Source: Macrostomum hystrix (Eukaryota > Platyhelminthes > Macrostomidae). From it: a DNA stretch of 64,000 nucleotides. The notes beneath the pieces were generated by a model. It ran no database searches and was not told the DNA's origin. It saw only the letters and a list, made by a program, of their open reading frames with translations. The stretch is from the NCBI GenBank assembly GCA_950097015.1, contig CATNEN010000007.1, positions 6,128,001-6,192,000 of the forward strand, in the 5' to 3' direction. Shown one piece after another: positions 45,894-57,200 of the stretch. The stretch's first letter is position 1; the number at the start of each line of letters is the position of its first letter. The translations under genes and the position numbers were made by a program.

Positions 45894-47800
45894 GATTTGG
45901 ACAGTGTACACAGTACACTGTACACAACAGTACACAGCAGTTGCGTACCTGAGATGGGTCACTCAATTTCACTTCACAACAGAACGCTTCAATCGTAAAA
46001 GATGAAGGAATAGAAAAGTGCCTTACCAGCATCAACAGACAGGCAGCAGTTTCGGTTTGTGTGTGTGTGTGTGATCGATATAAGTATGCATAATATATAT
46101 TTAAAAGATTTTATCCACCAGCAAAAGATGTTCAACAGTGTGCTTGCTTTAGTAGCTGTGGTATTAGTAGTTGCAGCTTTATAATTAATAACTGTTTCTC
46201 TCTCACAAGCTGGGTTAAAATTGCATCAGATAGCGGAGAGACAGGCATTGATAGATTGACAGGGCTGCGGATGGGGCAGGGTGGGAGGGATTGGGCCGCT
46301 CAGAAATGGACACACAGCAGTCTGAGTACACAGCAGGCAGCTCAGACTGAAAAAGCAACAGATACGGGGACAGGGCTGAGAAAGTTAATTTACAATGTAA
46401 ATGTAATTGTATGCGAGTAAATTTCATATGCAGCCACTGCACACACATTCACACATATAAACTGATCACCGCCTCGACCAATTAGGCCAGAACAGTGCGA
46501 TGGGGCCGCCTGAGGCACGTCGAAGGCTGGCCAGATAGGCCCCGACAACACAGTAGAACAATGCTCAATTAACAATATAATTAATCATTTCGCATCGGAA
46601 CAGACGCGCCAAAGGTAGCAATTAGTAAGTCAAAGTAAAATTAAGAAGGCAAACAAAAAATAAATGAAAAAATCAAATTCCTACATTTTTGCAAGCAATC
46701 AACCGTTCTGGTTGCTATGGGCTGGGCGCGTGGGATAATTAGAGAAAAATGGTGAGAAAATGGGAGAAAACTTTGATGGGAGCAAATCAAAGGTGTTGGG
46801 GCTGCTAACAATTAAATTTAATTTGCGCTTAGTAAATTTAATGGAACACCACCTGACAAAGAAGCAAGGCTTAGATGGTCCGGCTAAAACGAATAAGAAT
46901 CTAGTGTAAAATCGCCTAATTTTATTTTTTGCCTATTTTGCACTACTTAATAGTAGTATTGAATAAAAATAGTGATCACTAAATGTACTGAGTTGCTTTT
47001 GCAATGCTTAATCGGCGATTTATAACTAGACTATCTAAGTAAAATAGCGAACTGAGGACACAAAGAGAGAGAAATAAACACAATTGAAAAATAGACCGAC
47101 AGAAAAAGGCAGTTTAAATCGCATGCAATTCTGGATGAACCATCTAGATTGGACACAATACAGGACATAGTTAGCTTCTAGAGAAAATAGACTAAAACAA
47201 AAAGTAATTAATTAATAGCACTATGGTAGTTAAATTTGAAAAGTAAAACAAAATAAGCAGTAGACTCTCACTATGAAAAGTGCTACGCAATGCGGGTTTG
47301 GAGGGTCAGATCGTGATTCAAGGAGCGAAGAACACAGAGAAAAAGATTAACGCTAACTCGCAAAAACTGGTTTATTTGCATGAAAAGCAGCTGGCTTCAA
47401 TAATAGGGACAGGCTAAGATGAATATATATATATAGAATATGCATAAGAGCAGGCGGACAGTGACAGCGGTAGGAGCAGACTCTGCGCGGTGCAGCGTCA
47501 TTCTTGTTCTATTCCAGTAAAAAAATAGACAAGAGGCGGGGCCGAAACCGAGAAGAAACCGAGCTCGCAATCAGACGCAAACACACACACAACAAGCAGG
47601 CAGGCGGGCCAGTGCTGGGAGGAGCTCATGTCACCTGGCTGCGGCGCGCAGATCATGCAAAGCGTCAATAGCGTCAAGCGAGGCAGGAGAAACAGCTAAA
47701 ATATTAACTAGACAGGGCTATGCCATCAGTGTCAGGAAGGAGGAGTGGAGACTTGATGGACAAGGCCAGCCAGCGAATCGGAGCTGATCATTGAGAGCTT
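45894..47800. other. spacer and presumed MASK 3' UTR
   Basis: AT-rich, with a short GT run at 46056-46073. The right part should be the MASK 3' UTR on the minus strand. No gene recognised. Confidence 0.45.
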
Positions 47801-50800
47801 TCAGTGGCCGCTGTCCTGGCCGCCGCCAATGGCCCAGTGGTTGGTCCAGGGCACACCGGAGAGACCGGATGACCAAGGCGTGTAGGGGGCTGGCGCGGCG
47901 CACTGCGGATTGCCGAATGAATGCTGCTGCTGTTGCTGCTGCTGCTGCTGTTGGAGCTGCTGGTGATGGTGATGCTGATGATGCGGCTGCAGATGCTGCA
48001 TAGGCGGCAGCGGCGGCGGCGGCTGCATCAGCATTGGAAGCGGCGGCGGCAGCAGTTGCTGCGGATGATGCAGAGGATTGAAGCGATGATGCGAATGCTG
48101 CGGATAGAAGAAGCTGTCGTTGATCAACGCTGCGGTGGTGCCAGTGTCGGCAGAGCCGAGGGCGGCCGCCGCGGTGACCATCGAACCAGACAATGCGGCA
48201 GCGGACACCAGCGGCATGGGAGCAGCTGGCGGCGGGACTTGCTGACGGGAGACGCCACCCCAGCGCGACTGCCGCTCCGCACCAATTGGCGGCGGTTGCT
48301 GCGATGGACTCGGAGCGCTTTCGACTGACGAGGCTGACTGCGTCTGCTGTGACATCAACGGCGGCGGCGGCTGGTGCGAAGCCATCGGCGGCACAGCGGA
48401 ATGGCCAGATGAGCTGATGGTGAGCGGCATGTGATCAGACTGCATATAGTGATGCGGCTGCTGATGGTGCTGGAAGAGGAGGTGGTGCGCCGCGTTTGAA
48501 CCTGCCGGCTGTGCAGCTGGCAGTGGTGGCTGCGGCGACTGCTGCAGTCCAAGCGGCGCCCTCTGGGAGCCAGGCGCCTTTGGGAAACTGCTGGCTGACG
48601 GCGTGCCGATCAAACTGGGCAGCTCCTGATGCTGCGGAGGCGGCTGAGGCGGCGACATTGGTGGCATGGACATCGGAGGTGGCGGGTGAGCTATCGGATG
48701 CTGCATCGGTTGAAGCTGATGCTGCGATGCCGGCTGTGGCAGATGCTTCGGAGAAGGCGGCTCTGGTGGCGCTACGGCCGCTGGGGAGGTCTCAACTGGC
48801 GCGGAAGAAGGCATCAGTGGTGGAAAAGCGGCAGAGGCTGAGGAGGCGGTGGAAACAGCAGTCGGCACAGCGGATGGCACTGCTGAAACATTGGAGACGA
48901 CACCGGCTGCGGCGACAGAGGCGAAGTTGCCAACGCTGGAGGCGGCGCCAAGAGAAGCTGGCGGGATGCCGTAGAGCGTCGGACCGCCAGCCGTCAGGAC
49001 AGAGAGCGGCATGGATGCAGCGCCAGATGCAGCTGAAGAGGCACCGGCCGGGGCGGATGTAGTAACGGCTGCAGCCGACTGCGCATTGTTCTGCAGGATT
49101 GGTAGTGGGCGGCGACAACCACCGGAGGAGTTGGCGGCGGCAGCTGAAGTGCCAGCAGACGCTGCTGGGATGACGCAGCTGCCGACTATACCACCTCCGC
49201 CGTGCGAGCTCTGGCTGTGGGAGCGCTGCGAGCTGCCTCCAGAGCTGCCGCCAAAAGCTTGGATTAGTGATGGTGGCGCGTCCGCATGCTGCTGCTGCTG
49301 CTGATGATGATAATGATAATCAGCTCGAGCGCTGCGAGCGCCGCCTGGTGACTTGGCAGCTGGCATAGAAGACGCAGCGACTACGGCAGCGATGGCAGAC
49401 GCTGCGCTAGACGAAGCGGACGAGGCTGCGGTCGCCAGCTGAATGCAGGGCGGCGCAGCGTTTCGCAGAACGGAGTCGATTAGCAATTTAGCTTTCGCGA
49501 CGGCTTCAGCGGAGCCGCGAATGTGAATTAGTCGCTCGCCGGAGTTCTGCGACGTCTCCGACTCCCGATTATCAATATCGATGTGAGCGCCGCTGTTAGT
49601 GCGGATCGAGTTGATGGTGGCGCCCTCGCGCCCTATCACCCGGCCAATATCCCGCCGCGGCACAGAGATTGACAGCCGCTTCGGTGTCACCGTTAGCCAG
49701 TCATCTGGCAGCACGGACGAGGAAATTTGACCGGCGAAGGAAGCGGAGGCGGCCGCGCCAGCAGTCGCTGCAGCGGCGCCAGTTGCAGCCGAGATCGATG
49801 CGGAGCCCTGATGCGCCCGACGCTGATGATGCAGGTCGCCATTAACCGGATGCAGCGAGTCCGAAGCGGAGGCATCGCCATTACGACGACCGACACCTTT
49901 GCGACGCTTCGTCTGGAAAGTCTGGAAAGCTGCCGAAGAATTGCCGGAGGAGTTGTTTGCCGATGGCGGCGAAGGACCGATGGGTGGCGGCGCGGAAGCA
50001 GCCAAAGACGCCTTGTTCGGCGTCGATTCAGCAATCACGGCGGCTTTTGACGCTGCCGATACTGCGGAGCCGTTCTGCTGCTGGTGGTGCTGATCTTTTT
50101 TTCGCGAGGATCGATTCGTGGATGACGGAGCGAGGGCGGTTGCAACGGTGACGGTGTGAGGCGGCGCTGGAGGGACAGAAGAGGAGGAAGTGGCGGCTGC
50201 AGTAGAGGAGGACTGGAGAGCAGCTGTCAAGGCTGCCTTCTTTGATGTTGCTGTCGTGCACGCTGGCTCTGTTGGCTGCGTCTGCTGCTGCTTCTCTGCC
50301 TTGCGGCCGCCTCGCTGCTTTGACTGCTGCGGCGTTGATGGCTGCTGCTGCTGTTGCTGCTGTTTTAGCACAGCAGGTGAAGCGTGAGTCGCGGAAGGTG
50401 TTGCCTTGGCAACCGGTGCGGTAGCTTCTTTGGCAACTGCTGGCACGGATGCAGGTTCTGATGGTGGAGACGGAGGTGGCGGCGGCGGTGGCTCCGACAC
50501 CGAAGGCGGTGGTGGTTGCTCTTCGGGCTGCGCCTTTGCGGCTTTGCTGAGCTTCTTCTGCTTCTTGCGCTCGCGCTTGCGCGCCAGTGCCTCGGCTTTG
50601 CGCTCTTCCTGAACCTTCTCCGACTCCAGCTGCTGCAGCAGGCTGAAGGCGTGCTTAGCCGCCTCGGCCGCCTGCCTCTCCTTGGCGCTGATGATCATAT
50701 CCATGGCGTTTGAGCAGCGCCGCTTCATCTCCTTGTCGGTAACGCCCTGAACGTGTCGTAGGCAGTCGCTATCAGCCGGGAACTGGGTGCACAGCCGGAC

Positions 50801-51229
50801 CAGGCACTTCACCACCTTCAGGTGGCCGCGACGGAACGCCGCCACCAAGCAGCTGACGCGCCTGTTGTCCTCGGCGTTGGGATCGGCCTTGGCGTGAAGC
50901 AGCAGCTGGCAGACCTCCAGGTGGCCATTGTGACAGGCAAGCCAGAGAGAGGTGGCGCCCTTTTTGTTTCTGGCATCAACGAATGCGCCGCGCTCTAGCA
51001 GCAGTTGGACGAATTTGGCGTGGCCTTTGTCGGCCGCAATGGTGAGGGCGGTGTCGCGGCTAGACGGAACCGGAGCTGCGTTAACATCGGCGCCTTTGTC
51101 CAGCAGGACTCGGGCCACGTCAGTGTAGCCGCCGCTGGCGCACTCCATTAAAGGCGTGAGGCCACTCTTGGCCCGGTGTTCAATATTGGCCCTGCGGTCC
51201 ACAAGCAGCTGGACAACTTCGCTGCGGCC
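47801..51229 (-). CDS. MASK exon 8: last ankyrin repeats, KH domain, Pro/Gln-rich tail
   Basis: 1143 codons including the stop. It begins GRSEVVQLLVDRRANIEHRA, ends the ankyrin block at about 50700, then has a Lys/Arg/Glu helix (AEALARKRERKKQKKLSKAA). The KH domain at about 49460-49690 reads RDIGRVIGREGATINSI and GAHIDIDNRE. The tail is Pro/His/Gln-rich with a CAG-type poly-Gln near 47920-47960. A candidate AATAAA on this strand lies at 47371-47376. Confidence 0.95.
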   Translation of the reverse strand, partial: GRSEVVQLLVDRRANIEHRAKSGLTPLMECASGGYTDVARVLLDKGADVNAAPVPSSRDTALTIAADKGHAKFVQLLLERGAFVDARNKKGATSLWLACHNGHLEVCQLLLHAKADPNAEDNRRVSCLVAAFRRGHLKVVKCLVRLCTQFPADSDCLRHVQGVTDKEMKRRCSNAMDMIISAKERQAAEAAKHAFSLLQQLESEKVQEERKAEALARKRERKKQKKLSKAAKAQPEEQPPPPSVSEPPPPPPPSPPSEPASVPAVAKEATAPVAKATPSATHASPAVLKQQQQQQQPSTPQQSKQRGGRKAEKQQQTQPTEPACTTATSKKAALTAALQSSSTAAATSSSSVPPAPPHTVTVATALAPSSTNRSSRKKDQHHQQQNGSAVSAASKAAVIAESTPNKASLAASAPPPIGPSPPSANNSSGNSSAAFQTFQTKRRKGVGRRNGDASASDSLHPVNGDLHHQRRAHQGSASISAATGAAAATAGAAASASFAGQISSSVLPDDWLTVTPKRLSISVPRRDIGRVIGREGATINSIRTNSGAHIDIDNRESETSQNSGERLIHIRGSAEAVAKAKLLIDSVLRNAAPPCIQLATAASSASSSAASAIAAVVAASSMPAAKSPGGARSARADYHYHHQQQQQHADAPPSLIQAFGGSSGGSSQRSHSQSSHGGGGIVGSCVIPAASAGTSAAAANSSGGCRRPLPILQNNAQSAAAVTTSAPAGASSAASGAASMPLSVLTAGGPTLYGIPPASLGAASSVGNFASVAAAGVVSNVSAVPSAVPTAVSTASSASAAFPPLMPSSAPVETSPAAVAPPEPPSPKHLPQPASQHQLQPMQHPIAHPPPPMSMPPMSPPQPPPQHQELPSLIGTPSASSFPKAPGSQRAPLGLQQSPQPPLPAAQPAGSNAAHHLLFQHHQQPHHYMQSDHMPLTISSSGHSAVPPMASHQPPPPLMSQQTQSASSVESAPSPSQQPPPIGAERQSRWGGVSRQQVPPPAAPMPLVSAAALSGSMVTAAAALGSADTGTTAALINDSFFYPQHSHHRFNPLHHPQQLLPPPLPMLMQPPPPLPPMQHLQPHHQHHHHQQLQQQQQQQQQQHSFGNPQCAAPAPYTPWSSGLSGVPWTNHWAIGGGQDSGH

Positions 51230-54200
51230 CTGCGGTGTGTGAAAAAATTGCGATCGTCATACAGACTAAGCGAGCTCTATAATGCTACTTGCAGTAGTGC
51301 ATTTAACATTTTAGCTTATTAGATAATATACATAGAAAAAACACATAGGTTAAATACTGTATGACTATTTAAAGTACGCATATAAGATGGCCAATAACTT
51401 TGAGCTGCCCATCTCAATATAAATTTGACCAGCTTATCTATTGGACAGGCCATCACGACATACATTAAGCAGCACATGTGACTATGGAAGCTTACCTGGA
51501 AGCAGGCAAGTGTAAGCGCCGTATTCTTATTAGTATCAATCTGCGAGTTAATGTCAGATCCGCGATCCAGAAGCAGTTTAACGGCGGCAACATGGCCATT
51601 CATAGCTGCCAGCATCAGGGGCGAGATGCCCAGCTTAGAGCCTGTGCGGCTGTTGATTTCTGCGCCAAACTTCAGCAGTAGCTGGATGATGTTGGTGAAG
51701 CCGCAGGAGGCAGCCAGACTAAGCGGAGTATAGTCTGACACATTCCTGTGCTCCTTGTTAGCGCCACTCTGTAGGAGTAATTCAACAACTTCGTAGCGGC
51801 CAGATGAGCAGGCTAAGGACAGGGCGGTGTCCTTTGTGCGTTCTGAGCAGGCCTCCAGGTCGGCATTGCGTTCGATGAGAGCCTGTTAAGAATTAAGGAA
51901 TGTTCTTTACTAAACTCTTGGGGGTGAGTGGCGGAGCGGTCTAACGCATTTTCCTTTGGCTTGAGGCTTGGGGGCTTGTCGTGCAATTTACACCCTTGTG
52001 GGCCAACTCCCAAGGCACAGTGAATGTCAACAGTGCCTGACGATGTGAAAGTCTCCGCGCCCTGCGGCAACGGCGGCCGCTGCGGTGTCGGAGGCGACAG
52101 CGACCTCGGCCGCGACAGAGTCGGAGGTGGCAGCAGCGGCTGCATTGTAAGTTCATTGTACATTCCTGTGTGAGCCTGTGTCTGCGTACAGTATTTGTGT
52201 GTGCTCAGGAATCAGCGGAATAGGCATAATTGCCAAGCCGGTCTAGTGGCACCAATGATTTGCCCTCCTGCAATTACTTTCTTGACCAAGCTATTCCCAC
52301 TATCGTACCGGTACTGGGGTTTAGGTTCAGTTTCCTACCTCGCACACTTCCTTGTTGCCGGCGGTGGCTGCGATAATCAGCGGAGTGAAGCCTTTCTTAT
52401 CCCTGTGCTCAATATGGCTGCCGTGATCCAGTAGCACTTTAACTAGCTCTTCGTGACCGTGCTGGCAGGCCACAGTCAGGGCGGTCTCCCCGCCGCTCTC
52501 AGTGGCCGAGTTGACATCAATGAGGCTAGAGCCGACAGCGGCGGCGGCAGCCAGGAGCTGACTGCTAGGAGGCACAGGAGGACTGTCGGATGCGGGCGGA
52601 TAAGTGTCGGCAAAGAGCTCCTTGGTCTTGGTTAACAGGCTGGTCAGCTTGTCAGTTATGGGGCCGCTCAGTGGCCGCCTGGCCTCGGTGAGTTCGCGCT
52701 CGACTCGTTGCAGCTCCTCCATGAAGTGCTTCTTGGCGCACTGGGCTGCTGCCGAATTGGACTTGCTGCCAGTGAGACCGGACTCTTGAAGTGAGACCCA
52801 CTTGTTGAGCAACTCTTCCAACTTCTCGGGGGTTCTGGGTGTGAACGGGGCAAGGTTGTGTTAGACAGTGCCTTTGCACTACAAAGGGCTGAGGATTTGA
52901 GCTGCCGAATCTGAGGATGCACTTTTAGTGCGTTCAGAAGTGACATTGCGTGGCATGAAAACTGCATCGTTTCTATTCACACCAGCCATAGTTGGTACAG
53001 TAAGGACGAAACCATTGAATTTCATTGAAAATTCAAGGCAATAATCTAGGGGGGAACACAAAAAATTTCTCATTTGCTCACCTTAATGTTGCCAGGTGCC
53101 GCAGCTCAGCCTCAGAGCTGGCACAGTTGTCAGGCGCGGCAGCAGCGGCTCCAACGCCAGCATTAGTCAGCTGCTGGCGCTGCTGATGCGAGTGCTGATG
53201 ATGGTGTCCGTGCGGACAGGGCGCGGAGACTACAGCGGCGGAGGCTGCGGCAACGGCGGCCGCTGCGGCGTCGGAGGCGACAGTGACCTCGGTCGCGACA
53301 GAGTCGGACGTGGCAGCAGCGGCTGCATTGTAAGCCGTATCGGGCAGGATGGCGGCGCCCGACGCTAGGTCATCGCCGTCGTTATTATTGTCGTCGCTGT
53401 CGACGCCGACACTGACGCCGCTCGAGTTGTCAAGCAGCAGCCGGCACAGGTGAGTGTGACCGCCTTTGCACGCCTCGATCAGGACATTGGAGCCGTCCTT
53501 CAATTGCACCGTGGGATCGGCACCGCAGGACAGAAGGAACTCCACCACAGGAAGGTGGCCACCGGCGCAGGCCAGGGATAGGGGAGTGTGCTCGCGGCCG
53601 AGCGCGAATCTGTTCACCTGGGCGCCTCGTTCAATTAGCAGCCGGGCAACATCCAGGTGGCCAGAGCGGCAGGCCTTCATTAGTGGCGTCCGATCGCCTT
53701 CGGCTAGGCAGTCGACCTCGGCGCCGGCCTGCAGGAGCAGCTGGCAGACCTCCTGGTGGCCGCTTTCGGCGGCGAAGTGCAGCGCGCAGTCGCCAGTTGG
53801 CGAACGCTTGTCAACCCTGGCGCCGGCTAGCAGCAGCTTCTTCACTAGCTGGGCGTGGCCTTCCTGTGCCGCCTCCATCAGGGGCGTCGATGAGCCGAGC
53901 TCAATGTCGGCGCCGCAGCGAAGCAGCAGCTGAGCAACCTCGGTGAAGCCGGCGTTGCAGGCCTGCGATAGTGCGGTCTCCTTGGTCTCCTCGGTGATGG
54001 CGTTGATGTTGGCGCCCATGGCGAGGAGCAGAGCCACCATCTCCAGCTGCACGGAAGCGAAGGTGGCGAAATCGCATGGCGATGTATCGAATACTAAGGT
54101 TAATCACATGGTTTCCGAACAACCATGAAGCAAAAATTAACAGAAATTCGATTTTGACAGGTGACAGTTAAAACATTAGCAGTCAAAACTGGAAAGCTGT

Positions 54201-57200
54201 TAGCTACATGGTGCAGAATCCTTCGAATCTGCGTGGGGCAAAACCTTAGGATCTGGGTGGGGAAAATCCTTGGGATCTGGGTAGGGTAAAACCTCGGGAT
54301 CTGGGCAGGGTAAAACCTCGGGATCTGGGTAGGGCAAAACCTTGGGATCTGGGTAGGGCAAAACCTTGAGATCTGGGTAAGATAGAACTGAGGATTTGAA
54401 TGCGGTTAAACTGCAAATCTAGGTAGGATACACTTTGAATCCAAATATGATTAACTGGGATCTGGGTAAGGTAAACTGAGATCTTGGTGGGATAAACTGA
54501 GATCTGGGTAAGATAAACTGAGATTTGGATAGGATAAATCTGGGGATCTGGGACAGTAAAGAACTGAGGATCACGGAAGGCTGATGTCTAAAACTAAGAT
54601 CTCTTTAGGTCGACAAAATCTAAAAAAGCAATTATTCCGACTTTAAATTCAAGTTGACTCCTCACCTGGCCCTCCCTAGCGGCCTCCATCAGAGCCTGAT
54701 AGCCTTCGTCGTTGACCTCGTGCAGGTCGGCGCCATAGCCAATGAGCAGGCTGGCCAGGTGCAGGTGGCCGCCGCAGGCAGCCAGAGTCAGCGGAGTCTC
54801 GAAGCTGTCCGGCGGCATGGAGATCTGGGCTCCGTGCTCCAGCAGCAGCCTGGCAACCTCGGTGTGGCCGTCCATGGAGGCCTCCATTAGCGAGGTGTGC
54901 ATTTCGTCCGTCTTGTGCTCGGAGTCTGCGCCGGATTCCAACAGGAAGCGCACCTGGGGATGGGGGAATAAGGATTTTGATTATCGCTGTTTATATATGG
55001 ATAAAAATGAGGATTCGATCATGAGGATAAGGGAATTTAGGATTTGATCATGAGGTAAATAAGGAATCGGTCATAAACATTAGGAAAACATGAAATCGAT
55101 CATAGTGCCAGGAAAATTAGCCAAGGATTAGTCCAAGACTAGCATATTAGGCAACGCCTCACCATCTCCAGGTGGCCCTTGTAGCAGGCCAGGGTTAGCG
55201 CGGACTCCTTGAACTCGGCTGAATGATTGTTGATGTTGGCGCCGCGCTCGAGCAGGAGTCTAGCAACCCGGATGTGACCATTGGAGCTGCACTCCATTAG
55301 CGGCGTGTGCCCATTCTCATTCTGGCGCTCTAGATCAGCACCGGCCTCGCAAAGAAGCTGCACAGTGGACACGTGACCATTAGCTGCGGCCACGTGGAGA
55401 GGACTCGAACCAGCCTGCAGAAGTAGAAACAGATGTGAAAAAAATTACTTACTTCATCGAAGTAAAATAGAAACAACAATTATTCAGATACTATCAGCTT
55501 AAATGCCTGGTGATTCAATAAGCAAAGCTACTGACCTGATTGCACAGATTAACATCGGCCTTGTGTTGCAGCAAGAGTCGCGCCATCTCGTCTAGGCCGG
55601 CGCTAGCCGCTTCAATCAAGGCGGTACTATCGCCCTTCAAACTGCGGCAATTAGCATCGGCGCCATAGTTGAGAAGCACGCGGGCCAGATCGAAGAAGTT
55701 CGACGTCACGGCTATCAAAAGCGGCGCGTCGCTGTCGCCGGCGGCCGCTCCGGCGAGGCAGCCGTTGGGCAGGAGTTCAACTTTGCCACCGGAGGCGGCC
55801 GCCGCCGCTGCTGCTGCGGCTGCGGCGGCATCAGCAGCAGGAAGATCAGCGGCAAGCTGTTGCATTGAGTGTGGACTGCGGGCGATGGCGACCGCCGCGG
55901 CGGCGGCAGCAGTTGCCGCAGCAGCGTCGCCGCCGCATGTTCCGTCACCGTCTGGAGCGGCATCAGGGGGATTGGCACTGAGAGCCAGGAGAAGCTCATG
56001 CAGCTTTCGCGCGGTCTGAGCGTCGCACTCCAACAGGCGGCCTCCAGCGTCGCCAGAGTCGTCAGTCGCGGCGGCGGCGGAAGAGGACGGACAGTGGTTG
56101 GGCGAGTCGATCTAGGAAGTTAATGAAAATAATATGTTGAAACAGAAAACTACAAGCATCATGAAAGTAGCTTTGCATTTAAATGTTTTTAGCATAGAAA
56201 TATATATGTAAAAGAATAGGAAAATGCTATAGCATTTAAGAATGGACAGCTGTTATGGTCCTAAGTCATTAATGAACAGAATTAAAAACTTTTAAGGAAC
56301 TATAAGAAAAATCTTTAATTCACAAAGTTTGTAAAAAGCTATAAAGATATAGTTGAAATAAAAGACAAAGAAACTTAATAGTACATCACTAATACTTTAG
56401 TCAAGACATTATTTTATATTTAATTTTAAGTCCCACTAAAATTTAATCTGTTGTCTATAGAGAAATGCAAAGGCTGAAGGAGTATTTATATACATATATA
56501 TATATATATATATTACAAAATGTATATATAAACTCTATGAACTCTGAAAAGGAAAAAACCTGCAACTATAAATCATAGAATACAGTTTACAGTCTACAGT
56601 TTTTAACTGCCACAAATTTAGAGCCCTTTGTTCAATCAACTGCTCTAGGGTGATAGAATTCTGTCATAATAAGGCATGTTGTTTTTTAATGAAACATTGT
56701 TATATACTTATATTATAAATATTGCATAAATTTTAGCTACAGTTTTATTAAAAACTTAAGCTTTTAGAATGTAAGAAAATTACTTTTTGTAATAAAATTT
56801 AGATAGATTACGAGTAAGAGTCTTTTTAATATTAAATACATTAGTTTTTGCTTGAGAAAGTGTCTGATTTTGTATAGTAGGCTCAGACACTGAAAATTTG
56901 TCTGAAATTGCACATATGACTAAGACTGCCACATACAAGGACCACCAGAGCAAAATGTTGAGCTTGGACAACCAGAGTTTTAAGGATGAAGATCCTAAAT
57001 TTCCTACTTCCTAATACATATAAAAGCAAAAGGTACCCAATTTTCTAGTTAAAAAAAAAGTTTGGAAAGAAAAAATAACAGGTTTCTTGGAATAATGGAA
57101 AAATAAAACATAATAAAACTGTATGTCCCATTTTTTTATGTTTAATTTTCAGCAAAAAATAAAAACGATCAGGATTTTGTCAAATTAGTAAAGTCTGACC

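Noticed and set aside
48496-49062. Plus-strand ORFs opposite the MASK tail
   Set aside because: Antisense shadows of GC-rich, Ala/Pro/Gln-coding sequence; no family match.
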